Shown here: piece by piece, positions 16,048 to 24,377 of the stretch | Position numbering within the stretch: the first letter of the stretch is position 1 | Layout: each line of letters opens with the position of its first letter | NCBI RefSeq assembly: GCF_000504165.1 | Contig: NZ_AYSE01000001.1 | Coordinates: 1 to 64,000, forward strand | DNA from: Bacillus sp. FJAT-14578 | GTDB lineage: Bacteria > Bacillota > Bacilli > Bacillales > Bacillaceae_H | Length of the DNA: 64,000 nt | Direction: 5' to 3' | Program-made: the position numbers and the translations under genes | The notes under the pieces: model-generated | The model's input: the letters and a program-made list of their open reading frames with translations, nothing else | Told to the model about the DNA's origin: nothing | Database searches by the model: none

Positions 16048-17403
16048 TTACCCAATCAGAATTTTTTCTTCTGCATAACGAATTTTCGCTTTATTGTTTG
16101 AGTGAATCGCAAGTGCAAAAGCCATTGTGAGAGGTCCCACCCTTCCGATGAACATCATAATGGTAATCAGAATACGTCCCATAGGGCTCAGCTCCCCACT
16201 AAACCCGGCACTTAATCCAACGGTACCGAAGGCAGAAACTGTTTCAAATAATAGTTTAGACATGTCCGCTCCTCTTTCCGTTATGGTAAGTAAAAAGAAG
16301 ATCACAAAAATGAAAATGATTCCTGAAAGGGCGATCGATAAGGCTCTATATACCAGTGACGATGGAATTCTTCGTTTAAAAATATTCACATCCTCTTTAT
16401 TAGTCAATACTGACCATAAGGCGAAGAGCAACAAAGCAAAAGTAGTCACTTTAATCCCCCCGCCTGTAGAACCTGATGATGCCCCAATAAACATTAATGC
16501 GATCATGTAAACTTGAGAACTTAATGTTAGTTGGGCTATATCAACGGTGTTGAAGCCTGCCGTACGGGGAACGACTCCTTGAAAATACGCAGCCCACCAT
16601 TTATCCGCCATATTCAAATTTCCTAACGTAGCAGGATTATTAAACTCTAATGCAAAAATGACGAGTGTACTTACTACATTAATCAGCAAGGTAAAAAGCA
16701 GAACGATTTTGGTATGGAGAGAGAGCTTTTTTATATTCCTTTTTTCAAAAACCTCGGCGATGACAAAAAAGCCGATTCCGCCCAGCATGAACAGCATCGT
16801 AATCATAATATTTACCGTCGGATCGCCTACCCACTTACTCAAATTATCCGGTTCCAAGCCAAATCCTGCATTATTAAAAGCGGAAATGGAATGGAATATT
16901 CCGTAATATATAGCCTTTCCCCAACTCATTTCTTGTGACCAGCGAATGGCTAGGACCAACGCTCCGATAGCTTCAACGATTAACGTAATCATAATAATGC
17001 GCAGGACTAATTTGATGACCCCTTGTATGGAAAAAGAATTGAGGGACTCTTGAAGCAATAATCTGTGTTTTAAGCCGATTTTTTTCCCTAAGATAATAAA
17101 CATGAGGATCCCGCTGGTCATGAATCCCCAGCCTCCAATTTGAATAAGAGCGAGCAAAACAATTTGCCCAAATAAGGTAAACGTGGTTCCCGTGTCAACA
17201 ACGGCCAACCCTGTTACACAAACGGCCGAAGTAGCTTCAAAAAGGGCATCAATGAAGCTCAGATGGTGCCGATCACGAGTGGCGAATGGAATCATCAACA
17301 AGCAGGTTCCTACAAAGATTAGTCCCAAGAAACCAAGGAGCAGAAAATGTGCCGGGTGCAGCTTTATTATTTTATTATTGCGGTCTTTATTAGAAAGTAA
17401 CAT
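16048..17403 (-). CDS. Potassium transporter membrane subunit, KtrB/KtrD type
   Basis: A 451-residue Trk/Ktr/HKT-family potassium (sodium-linked) transporter. The four selectivity-filter loops are visible: TSAVCVTGLAVVD (about 60-72), SAFNNAGFGL, VVPRTAGFNTVD and VSAFGTVGLSAG. The third membrane segment has the GASSGSTGGGIKVTT signature. No KtrA/KtrC-type cytosolic subunit gene lies beside it, as for ktrD in B. subtilis. It is preceded by a c-di-AMP riboswitch and terminator, so it should be switched off when c-di-AMP (and potassium) is high. The ATG is retained; the ribosome-binding sequence GGAAATAG is modest. Confidence 0.93.
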   Translation of the reverse strand: MLLSNKDRNNKIIKLHPAHFLLLGFLGLIFVGTCLLMIPFATRDRHHLSFIDALFEATSAVCVTGLAVVDTGTTFTLFGQIVLLALIQIGGWGFMTSGILMFIILGKKIGLKHRLLLQESLNSFSIQGVIKLVLRIIMITLIVEAIGALVLAIRWSQEMSWGKAIYYGIFHSISAFNNAGFGLEPDNLSKWVGDPTVNIMITMLFMLGGIGFFVIAEVFEKRNIKKLSLHTKIVLLFTLLINVVSTLVIFALEFNNPATLGNLNMADKWWAAYFQGVVPRTAGFNTVDIAQLTLSSQVYMIALMFIGASSGSTGGGIKVTTFALLLFALWSVLTNKEDVNIFKRRIPSSLVYRALSIALSGIIFIFVIFFLLTITERGADMSKLLFETVSAFGTVGLSAGFSGELSPMGRILITIMMFIGRVGPLTMAFALAIHSNNKAKIRYAEEKILIG

Positions 17404-17730
17404 AACTATTTCCTTTCAAAATCCTGTAGTTAAATTAAAAATTGATAGAATCGCGGTAATGTTGCATCCATATTTTTCCCGTACGTAAAACTGTTTATTA
17501 TCATCCTTCCCCCGCTCTTTCAAAAGATTCAGCGACAGGGCTTTATATTAGCAAAAAACCCCTTTATCATTTACCTATTTTGGGAAACATGTAAACCACT
17601 GTTCTCACTTCGTGAATAGAAGAGTTACATCATTCAACCACTCAAACTGGAGCCTATTGAACAATTCATTTGCACAACATTCTATGAATAAAACATCCTC
17701 CTCCCTTCTTTCTGCATTGTGCCAATAAAA

Positions 17731-17762
17731 AAAACACGAGAAGAGATCTCTTCTCGTGTTTT
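17731..17762 (-). terminator. Riboswitch-associated terminator (perfect 32-bp palindrome)
   Basis: AAAACACGAGAAGAGA and its exact reverse complement are adjacent, giving a 16-bp stem ending in TTTT in both directions. It lies just downstream of the aptamer on the minus strand and upstream of the potassium transporter gene, the expected place for the expression platform. Confidence 0.85.
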
Positions 17763-17804
17763 AAACATCACTAAACTAACGTGTCTATTACACTAAAAAA
17801 ATGA

Positions 17805-17950
17805 CGATCCCTCAACACGCTTACGAGGTTAGCTGTCGGATTCGGGTCATGAGAGTAACCCTACCTTCTAACCGAAGGACTCACCCCTAGTACTGTCACC
17901 AGTACAAATTTGGTTCCCCCGCTCCTTTTCAGGATTAAGCGATCACGTTA
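17805..17950 (-). ncRNA. c-di-AMP (ydaO/yuaA class) riboswitch aptamer
   Basis: The minus strand carries the family landmarks in order: CGCTTAATCCTGAAAAGGAG, CGGGGGAACCA, GGGGTGAGTCC, AGGGTTACTCTC, CCGAATCCGACAGCTAACCT and CGTAAGC. These are the conserved core segments of the ydaO motif. Family knowledge: c-di-AMP binding favours the terminator and lowers expression of potassium importers. The downstream gene is a Ktr transporter, a known regulon member. Confidence 0.93.
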
Positions 17951-18272
17951 TGAAACATTTTCTGAGAGTAATCTTACTCCTGTTAAAATTTACTGTCAAG
18001 CATATTTTGAAGTTATGTAAGCGGTTCTGGTACGAAAATAATTTGATCTTAAAATAGAGCCTGTACCATCTATATAAATGACAGATTATGATGCATTCTG
18101 GATGGCTTATTGATGAACCTAGCTTCATTTTGGCAGACACCATTTTCATTTCTCACCATGATCCATATCTAACTTATATGACCAGGTGATAAAAGTCACA
18201 TACAATCTAAAAATGGAGTGGTAAAATGCAGGAAAGTTCCATTACTATAATTATTTGAAACGAGGGATTGAA

Positions 18273-19259
18273 TTGAACTTTCCACAGTTAAAAATAGGTC
18301 ACATTGCGCCGAAAGTTCCTATTATGCAAGGAGGAATGGGCGTTGGGATTTCACTGAGCGGACTCGCTTCCGCGGTCGCAAATGCAGGAGGAATTGGAAT
18401 CATTTCCGGTACAGGCATTTCCGTTGATGAAATGCGCGGTCATATCAGAAAGGCAAAAAGCCTTGTGAAAGAATCTGGATTCATTGGTGTGAATGTGTTG
18501 TTTGCGATGAATGATTTTGCTGAAAAAATGAAAGCGGCCCTCGAAGAAAAAGTCGATTTTATTATTTCTGGTGCAGGAATCTCAAGGGATATGTATGCAT
18601 GGGGAAAACAGGCCGGTATTCCGGTTATTTCAATCGTGTCCTCTGCAAAGTTGGCTAGAATTTCTGAGCGGCTCGGGGCTGCTGCTGTTGTAGTGGAAGG
18701 CTTTGAAGCAGGCGGACATCTTGGAACAGACAGGCCTTTATTTGATATTCTGCCGGAAGTAGTAGAAGCTGTTTCGATTCCTGTCATTGCGGCAGGTGGA
18801 ATTATGACGGGAGGAGATATCGCGAAAGCTCTTGAAATGGGTGCCTCCGGGGTACAAATGGGAACAAGATTTGTAGCAAGCAACGAATGTGATGCTCCTT
18901 TGGCTTTTAAGCAAAAATATGTTGAGGCCCGTAAAGAAGATACCCTTCTTGTCAAAACGACTGTCGGCCTACAAGGAAGGGCCATTATCAATAACTTTAC
19001 TAATTTGATCAACAGTTCCGATAAACTGAAAATAACAAAATGCCTGGATTGCCTTAAAAATTGTTCCTACCGTTTTTGTACACTCGACTCTTTGCTTAAG
19101 TCTGTTGCTGGCGATGTGGAAAACGGCCTTGTTTTTGCAGGTGCAAGAGTCCACGAAATCAGGGAAATCCTGCCTGTCCAAAAAATCATCGACAATCTTG
19201 CTGCAGAATACGGTGAAACCATGAAACAAGGTCTCGTGAAAATAAAGAAGTCCCAATAG
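18273..19259 (+). CDS. FMN-dependent nitronate monooxygenase / enoyl-reductase-like protein
   Basis: A 328-residue TIM-barrel flavoprotein of the 2-nitropropane dioxygenase/FabK family. The start VPIMQGGMGVGIS, the phosphate-binding VIAAGGIMTGGDIAKAL and GASGVQMGTRF segments, and EGFEAGGHLG are the typical FMN and catalytic stretches. I chose TTG 18273, six bases after GAGGG; the TTG at 18255 lacks such a site. A C-terminal cysteine group (CLDCLKNCSYRFC) is an unusual addition for nitronate monooxygenases and is found in some YrpB-like relatives. It stands alone between a riboswitch leader and a terminator. Confidence 0.85.
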   Translation: MNFPQLKIGHIAPKVPIMQGGMGVGISLSGLASAVANAGGIGIISGTGISVDEMRGHIRKAKSLVKESGFIGVNVLFAMNDFAEKMKAALEEKVDFIISGAGISRDMYAWGKQAGIPVISIVSSAKLARISERLGAAAVVVEGFEAGGHLGTDRPLFDILPEVVEAVSIPVIAAGGIMTGGDIAKALEMGASGVQMGTRFVASNECDAPLAFKQKYVEARKEDTLLVKTTVGLQGRAIINNFTNLINSSDKLKITKCLDCLKNCSYRFCTLDSLLKSVAGDVENGLVFAGARVHEIREILPVQKIIDNLAAEYGETMKQGLVKIKKSQ

Positions 19260-19282
19260 AGTAGTTCAATAAACAAGACATG

Positions 19283-19338
19283 AAAAAACACCTCCTTGAT
19301 TCGCTTATTAATATGAGAATCAAGCGGGGGTGTTTTTT
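19283..19338 (+). terminator. Terminator of the FMN oxidoreductase gene
   Basis: A long stem pairs AAAAAACACCTCCTTGATTC with GAATCAAGCGGGGGTGTTTTTT (a few mismatches). Confidence 0.8.
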
Positions 19339-19376
19339 GTTTCAAAGGCGCGGGATACATATGAAAATTAACGTAC

Positions 19377-19475
19377 TTATACCGATTGCACTTCACCATC
19401 GATAATGGTCATTTCGATATTTGTACGCAATAGTTCATCGGGGTCTTCCAATGAAAAAAGATCGTTCGAATACAC
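19377..19475 (-). pseudogene. C-terminal remnant of an amidohydrolase (YtcJ-like)
   Basis: On the minus strand the frame reads TVYSNDLFSLEDPDELLRTN then IEMTIIDGEVQSV and a stop at 19377. This matches the usual last strand of amidohydrolase/YtcJ proteins (a V-Y-S-x-D-L-F ... M-T-I-V-D-G-x-V ending). It starts abruptly where the truncated TnpB frame stops, so it is the 3' scar of a gene lost in a deletion involving the insertion element. Confidence 0.5.
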
Positions 19476-19482
19476 CGTCATA

Positions 19483-20034
19483 TTACTTTCCAGAGGGGGT
19501 TCTTCTAACCGTTGCACTCACAATTTTACCGGTTACTTCTCTGGATTTAGCAAAACGAACTCTTCCTACTTTTGGCAAGATGATGACGTTTCCTTCAATT
19601 CGTATCGTTCCTACACTTTTCTTGTAGTTACATTTAGAGGTATACGACTGTAGGTCGTTTTTCTTGGACTTAAATTTAGGTTTCCCTTTTTCTTTTTTAT
19701 AGTAGCCTTTATAGGCTTTTCCCAAATCTTGAATGGCGTTTTGAATGGCCGTGGAATCCACTTCTTTTAACCACGGAGTCGTGTTTTTATACTGGGTATT
19801 GTCTTTCATGGACTCATCGGCACTATATCGAGGAACTTTCCATTCATTTGAAGGCAATTGTCCGTTTTGAACCATTTCTTCGGCTACATACCACAATAAA
19901 TCTTTCTCTCTTTGTTTCCTTAATGCCAAATTGTACGAATAACGGCAGCAACCGATGGTTTTGTTCATTTGAGTAGCATGTTCATTGGTTGGATACAAGC
20001 GAAATTTAAACCCTTTAAAATACGTTTTGGTCAA
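19483..20034 (-). pseudogene. Truncated TnpB (IS200/IS605 family), N-terminal half only
   Basis: The frame starts at TTG 20034 after GAGGTGGGTGAA and encodes the normal TnpB N-terminus (FKGFKFRLYPTNEHATQMNK, CCRYSYNLAL) and the VDSTAIQNAIQDLGKAYKGY segment, but stops after VSATVRRTPSGK at about residue 183. The RuvC catalytic Asp/Glu/Asp and zinc-finger parts of a 370-residue TnpB are missing. No TnpA gene is present, so the element cannot move by itself or cut DNA. It is fused to an amidohydrolase remnant downstream. Confidence 0.85.
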
Positions 20035-20340
20035 TTCACCCACCTCTAAATACGAACGTATGTTTCTTTTATTATACAATCCTAGAAATAAAAAAGACAA
20101 GAGAAATCCTCTTGTCATAGGAGGATGTTTCAGATACTTGAAGTGCCATTCACCTTCGGTTACACAATGGCGCTCCGTATCTGACCTCACTTTCATCCCC
20201 CCTAAAGAGGGTGCTAGTGCACCGTAGTGGGCTTTCTCGTTCGGAAAATCTGTAAAAAAAATCATGTTTATCCCTTTATAAAAAGGGTAAAAACAAGTGT
20301 ACTTCATTTCCCTGATGTACCCTTGTCTCACCCTTGACAT
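20035..20340 (-). mobile_element. Left-end region of the truncated IS605-type element
   Basis: Non-coding stretch upstream of the TnpB fragment with a hairpin (GACAAGAG-AAATC-CTCTTGTC, about 20097-20117) and the sequence GGGGGGATGAAAGTGAGG, as is common at the 5' side of tnpB-only IS605 elements. The exact end is not determinable by eye. Confidence 0.4.
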
Positions 20341-20429
20341 CCTGTTGCCCCGACCGGGTGTCTTTTATTTTGGCTCTTTTCTAAAAGATTGTTGTTTTTA
20401 GATAGGTTTCTTAAAAGATAAGCGTTTAA

Positions 20430-20558
20430 GGTTGGTTGGAGCGGAAGGTGCGAGACTCCTGCGGGAGCAGCGGGACAGGTGAGACCCCACAGGCTGTAAG
20501 CCGAGGAGGCTCACCGCACGCCCCGCGGAAAGCGAGTAACCTGGAGCGGAAATCAACC
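20430..20558 (+). repeat. Bacillaceae dispersed GC-rich repeat (about 129 bp)
   Basis: GC-rich, strongly structured stretch starting GGTTGGTTGGAGCGGAAGG and ending CCTGGAGCGGAAATCAACC, with complementary ends and internal stems (GACTCCTGCGGGAGC, GCCGAGGAGGC, GCCCCGCGGAAAGCG). I recognise this as a dispersed repeat present many times in Bacillus-type genomes. It contains no ribosome-binding site or convincing frame. Its function is unknown. Confidence 0.75.
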
Positions 20559-20712
20559 ACTCCCTACTACTTGTTAAATAGCAACAAAGTTTGCGAAAAC
20601 AGCCTTTATTTTTGTTGAAAACATAAGTAAATAAATCTTTTAATTAAAACTTTCTTCTCAATCTTTCACTTCAAGTTTTTACAGATGTTAGCTCTTTTCT
20701 TTCTTCTACTAA

Positions 20713-20791
20713 AACAAAAAAGTGCCAGGCACGATCAAGATTACGGGAAAAGCTAGTGTAACCTTAATTTTAGTCACTCACCTGACACCTT
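20713..20791 (-). terminator. Long-loop hairpin downstream of the GTP cyclohydrolase gene
   Basis: On the minus strand GTGTCAGG pairs with CCTGGCAC across a 50-nt loop and TTTTTTG follows. The GTGCCAGGCAC motif recurs in Bacillus intergenic regions. It is placed to end the transcript of the gene at 20818-21549. Confidence 0.5.
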
Positions 20792-20817
20792 CTTATTACT
20801 TTACAGGTCAGTTCCCA

Positions 20818-21549
20818 TTAAGCTAGATGACCTGACTTTTTCACTTTCGTCTGCAAGTAGCGTTCATTATACTCGGAAACATCTCCCCATAATGGAGTTC
20901 TTCCTGAGACCGGCAAGCCTGCCGCCCTTAAGGCTTCCAATTTTTTCGGGTTATTCGTAATAAGCGTAACCGGTTTGGCACGCAATGCTTTTAGCACAGT
21001 AATGGCCTCCTGATAATTTCTCGAGTCATCAACAAAGCCGAGTGCTTCATTCGCCTCCACTGTGTCATAACCGTTTTCTTGTAAGATATAAGCCATTGCT
21101 TTGCTGAATAAGCCGATACCTCGACCTTCATGGTTCGCCAAATAAAATAATGCGCCGGTACCATGCTCGACCATCATTTTCATCGACTGTCTTAGCTGAT
21201 AGCCGCAGTCACAGCGCTTGCTTCCAAATATATCTCCCGTATGGCAAATTGAATGCATTCGAATCAATGCATCCTCTCCATATTCAAAATCACCGTATAC
21301 AAGCACACTTGATTGCTGGTAATCGGCTAAGTGAGCGGATGATAATCGATCGATTACTTCTTTGTAATCCTCTAAAACCTCATCTGCTTTTAACCAGCTG
21401 TACCAATTAAATTCAACGGTTTCACCATATAAATTCACTGGCAATTTAATCGGTCCGACTAGATAAATCGCACCCTCGTCCGTTTTGATAATCTGTATTT
21501 TATCTTCTAATACGGATAGATTATTTGATTTCACCTGTAATTCTTGCAC
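20818..21549 (-). CDS. GTP cyclohydrolase II (stand-alone RibA-type)
   Basis: A 243-residue enzyme that opens GTP to 2,5-diamino-6-ribosylamino-pyrimidinone phosphate, the first step of riboflavin synthesis. The zinc cysteines are in CHTGDIFGSKRCDC, and the catalytic region is in YLANHEGRGIGLFSK. It lacks the DHBP synthase half found in fused Bacillus RibA/RibBA. I chose GTG 21549 because AGGGGG lies seven bases before it; the ATG at 21570 has no site. It lies 44 bp downstream of an FAD monooxygenase and a catechol-type dioxygenase, so flavin supply for the neighbouring flavoenzyme or a specialised pathway is possible (inference). Confidence 0.9.
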   Translation of the reverse strand: MQELQVKSNNLSVLEDKIQIIKTDEGAIYLVGPIKLPVNLYGETVEFNWYSWLKADEVLEDYKEVIDRLSSAHLADYQQSSVLVYGDFEYGEDALIRMHSICHTGDIFGSKRCDCGYQLRQSMKMMVEHGTGALFYLANHEGRGIGLFSKAMAYILQENGYDTVEANEALGFVDDSRNYQEAITVLKALRAKPVTLITNNPKKLEALRAAGLPVSGRTPLWGDVSEYNERYLQTKVKKSGHLA

Positions 21550-21593
21550 CGTTGTTCCCCCTATCCACATGTAATCACATTTGGCCGTTCCGA

Positions 21594-22691
21594 CTACCTG
21601 GATAGAACGGCGAAATGCTCTTTAAAAGCTGCTTCTTTTATCAACTGCTGCTCTTGCAGGGTTTCTACCGCTTCCCGGCGCAGCTGTTCAAATGTTTTCA
21701 ATTGAGTTGCACCTGCGTCCCCTTGATGAAGAGCTTCAATGATTACTTCACTCAACACTTGCGCATCGACCAAGCTGGCATTAATCCCAAATGCACCGGT
21801 CGGGCTCATCGTATGGGCTGCATCTCCCATAATCACAAGTCCATCCTTCACCCATGTTTCGCATTTGGAACTATGGACGTTTAATAAAATAAAATCATTC
21901 CACGACCGAATATAATGATGAATACTTTCACTCAATTCCGGAAAAGCCTCGACCACCTGTCGGATAAACGGTTCGAAGGATTGCTTTTTTAAGAAAGGAT
22001 ACGATCCCTCCTCGATGTTCCAGCCAATTTGAACATATCCGCCGGCCTGGGTAAATAAGGCGAATTGCTTGTCATCCACCAAAGCCTGTCTAATCGTCGG
22101 TTCCCATTCAGCTGGGGTCGGAATTTTCGCCCAAAGCAAATCGTACCCGTGTTTAATAATGGAAACCGGAATGCCCGCTAATTTTCGAACCGTGGAAAAT
22201 CGTCCATCGGCACCAACCACTATAGAGCTCTTAATCGACACTTCCTGATTTCCCTTTTTCGCTTTCACGCCGGTAACCGTACCGCTCTCGTTAATCATCA
22301 ACCCTGTCACTTTCGTCCCCATCATCAACTTATAATGAGGGAAAACGTCAGCTGCACGAAGCAGCACACTTAATAGATTCCTTTGCGGAACATGGATTCC
22401 AACATGCCGTTCTCCATGTGCAGGAGTCACCGTCTTAAACACTTGGCCATGCTGCCAATATTCCACGCGTTCCATTAATAAAAGCCCTTCTCGTTCCACT
22501 TGTTCATAGAGACCATAAGCCCGCAGAACGGCTTCTCCCTCTTGATTCAAATGTTCGCCGCGGAATTCCTTATCGATTCCTTCATGGCGCTCAAGGACAA
22601 CCGTTGATAGATTGTTTTTAGCAAGTAAATACCCTAAAAGAGCTCCTCCAGGGCCAGCACCAACAATACAAACATCTGCTTCAAGATTCAT
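21594..22691 (-). CDS. FAD-dependent monooxygenase (aromatic hydroxylase type)
   Basis: A 365-residue class A flavin hydroxylase. FAD motifs: GAGPGGALLGYLLA (about 11-24), the VGADGRFSTVRKLAG stretch (about 159-173) and GDAAHTMSPTGAFGIN (about 286-301). The ATG follows AGGTGG. It lies between a catE-like dioxygenase gene (43 bp upstream) and GTP cyclohydrolase II, all on the minus strand, which suggests hydroxylation of a phenol or quinone followed by ring cleavage. The substrate is not evident. Confidence 0.9.
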   Translation of the reverse strand: MNLEADVCIVGAGPGGALLGYLLAKNNLSTVVLERHEGIDKEFRGEHLNQEGEAVLRAYGLYEQVEREGLLLMERVEYWQHGQVFKTVTPAHGERHVGIHVPQRNLLSVLLRAADVFPHYKLMMGTKVTGLMINESGTVTGVKAKKGNQEVSIKSSIVVGADGRFSTVRKLAGIPVSIIKHGYDLLWAKIPTPAEWEPTIRQALVDDKQFALFTQAGGYVQIGWNIEEGSYPFLKKQSFEPFIRQVVEAFPELSESIHHYIRSWNDFILLNVHSSKCETWVKDGLVIMGDAAHTMSPTGAFGINASLVDAQVLSEVIIEALHQGDAGATQLKTFEQLRREAVETLQEQQLIKEAAFKEHFAVLSR

Positions 22692-22734
22692 ATTACAACC
22701 ACCTATTTATGTCTCAATAATAGAGAATACTTGC

Positions 22735-23586
22735 CTAAACTCTTAATTCAATTTTGTTCCCTGAAGGATCGTGTGTCAACAAGCTGCCTCGTTCCTCTGT
22801 TACGATTGCTCCCATCGTACTGATCCGAGCCACAGCTTCCTTACGCGCCTCTTCATTAGGAAAAACGACCGTATAGGAGCTCATTCCAACACTGTTCTCT
22901 ATGGGAGCGGGAACCCCCACACCATTCCACGTATTAAGTCCGATATGGTGATGGTAGCCGCCTGTCGAGATAAACAATGCTTGACCGCCATATCGGCAAA
23001 CAATCTCAAATCCAAGACCATGACAATAAAATTCTTCTACCTTTTTAAATTCGGCCACATGCAAATGGATATGCCCCATAATCGTGTCAGCAGGAAGGCC
23101 AGTCCATGGCTTTCCATCATCTTCTTTAACAATGCTCTCCACATTCATCGGCTCGGTCGCCATCACCACTTCATCTCCGTTCCACTTCCATGACGAAGAA
23201 GGACGATCACAATAAATTTCAATGCCATTTCCATCAGGATCGGCTAAATAGAGAGCCTCACTCACAAGATGATCTGATCCCCCTTGGAGCGGGTATTGGG
23301 TTTTAATCATGTGCAAGATGACTTTTGCTAAATCGGCACGGTTTGGCAACAATAGCGCATAATGATAAAGCCCTGTTGTACGCCGTTGTTTCGGAATCAC
23401 ATGTTCCGGCTGTTCTATGATAACAAGAGGCGTTTTACCATCAGCGGTTAATACCGCTTTTCTTTCTGTTTGTTCCAATATTTTAAAACCAATGATATTC
23501 TGATAAAAGTCCAGTGAACGCTGCAAATCTTGAACGTTTAAATGCACTTGACTAACAAACGTATTCGGTTTCCCGTGAAAGGTCAT
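22735..23586 (-). CDS. catE: Extradiol catechol 2,3-dioxygenase-like protein (CatE type)
   Basis: A 283-residue VOC-fold protein with two repeated domains, as in B. subtilis CatE. The C-terminal domain has the 2-His-1-carboxylate iron ligands: HIHLHVAEF, HHHIGLNTW and the Glu of GNKIELRV at the end. I chose ATG 23586, preceded by GGAGG; the upstream in-frame start overlaps that site. A consensus sigma-A promoter and an inverted repeat lie upstream, facing the HxlR gene. Its expected role is ring cleavage of catechol or detoxification of quinones and catechols. Confidence 0.88.
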   Translation of the reverse strand: MTFHGKPNTFVSQVHLNVQDLQRSLDFYQNIIGFKILEQTERKAVLTADGKTPLVIIEQPEHVIPKQRRTTGLYHYALLLPNRADLAKVILHMIKTQYPLQGGSDHLVSEALYLADPDGNGIEIYCDRPSSSWKWNGDEVVMATEPMNVESIVKEDDGKPWTGLPADTIMGHIHLHVAEFKKVEEFYCHGLGFEIVCRYGGQALFISTGGYHHHIGLNTWNGVGVPAPIENSVGMSSYTVVFPNEEARKEAVARISTMGAIVTEERGSLLTHDPSGNKIELRV

Positions 23587-23630
23587 ATTGTCATCCTCCA
23601 ACTAGAGAGTGTTTTTATTTTAAATGTTAG

Positions 23631-23647
23631 TTACTTTATGTAAGTAA
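23631..23647. promoter_or_regulatory. Operator-like inverted repeat TTACTT-N5-AAGTAA
   Basis: Perfect 6-bp arms with a 5-bp spacer, overlapping the -10 hexamer of the catE promoter. Placement and sequence fit a YodB/CatR-type HxlR binding site, with repression by occlusion of the promoter. Confidence 0.65.
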
Positions 23648-23675
23648 TTATATTTTTGACATTTACTTTTGTCAA
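23647..23675 (-). promoter_or_regulatory. Consensus sigma-A promoter of the catE-like operon
   Basis: On the minus strand TTGACA (23670-23675), exactly 17 bp, then TATAAT (23647-23652): both hexamers and the spacer are perfect. Transcription would run into the catE-like gene at 23586. Confidence 0.85.
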
Positions 23676-23748
23676 ATACATTCATTATAAATTATAATTA
23701 AATTGTTATTCATAATATGGTATCATGACAATGCAGAGGTGATAAACA

Positions 23749-24072
23749 ATGAATCAATCGCTAGTTTGTCCACGCTTCGAAAAAGCGATAAACATATTGA
23801 GCCAGCGCTGGACGGGACTGGTTATTTACCAGTTGCTCACAGGGCCAAAACGATTTGGCACCTTGGAATCTTCCATGGGAATTAGCGGAAGAGTCCTGTC
23901 AGAACGGCTAAAAGAACTTGAAAATCAAGAAATCGTTAAACGCGAGGTTTTCCCTGAAACACCAGTACGTATAGAATATTCCCTAACCGAAAAGGGCTTA
24001 GCTTTAGAGCCCGTCATGAAAGAAATTGAAAAATGGTCGCAAACCTGGTTAGAAGTTGAACCGACTCAGTAA
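23749..24072 (+). CDS. HxlR/MarR-type redox repressor (YodB/CatR-like)
   Basis: A 107-residue winged-helix regulator. The N-terminus MNQSLVCPRFEKAINILSQR carries Cys7, the position of the redox-sensing cysteine in B. subtilis YodB (C6) and CatR (C7); the DNA-binding part is LESSMGISGRVLSERLKELE. AGAGGTGATAAAC precedes the ATG. It is divergent from the catE-like operon and probably represses it through the repeat at 23631-23647, with release by quinones or diamide. Only one cysteine is present, so thiol sensing would involve S-alkylation or an intersubunit disulfide. Confidence 0.9.
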   Translation: MNQSLVCPRFEKAINILSQRWTGLVIYQLLTGPKRFGTLESSMGISGRVLSERLKELENQEIVKREVFPETPVRIEYSLTEKGLALEPVMKEIEKWSQTWLEVEPTQ

Positions 24073-24077
24073 AAGAG

Positions 24078-24110
24078 AGTGCCCCAAAAGTATCCCTTTT
24101 GGGGCACTTT
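24078..24110 (+). terminator. Terminator of the HxlR gene
   Basis: Arms AGTGCCCCAAAAG / CTTTTGGGGCACT followed by TT, six bases after the stop codon. Confidence 0.85.
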
Positions 24111-24256
24111 CAGGATGTTGAGAACCACCTACAAAAAATGTACTGTATAAGAATGTATATAGTCCAAGGCATGAGGTATTTTTAAATGAAAGGCTGATAT
24201 TTTTTCTTTAAAATTATCAGCTTATCTTTGTTTAACTTTCGCACCCGTTTATTCAA

Positions 24257-24287
24257 TAAAAAAGGCATCCCTTCTTAAAGGAATGCC
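24257..24287 (-). terminator. Terminator downstream of the AraC gene
   Basis: On the minus strand GGCATTCCTT / AAGGGATGCC with a TAAG loop is followed by TTTTTTATT. Confidence 0.85.
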
Positions 24288-24377
24288 CCCGTTATTTTAA
24301 ATACAATCATTCAGATCAAGAATAGAAAATGAAAAAGAGCTGCCGAAATAGCTCAATGTATACATCTAATACCTTAT

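Noticed and set aside
17943..18149. Minus-strand frame of 68 codons upstream of the riboswitch
   Set aside because: Overlaps the start of the c-di-AMP aptamer and lacks a ribosome-binding site; composition is not protein-like.
18440..19012. Minus-strand frame of 190 codons
   Set aside because: Complement of the FMN oxidoreductase gene; long only because of codon bias in that gene.
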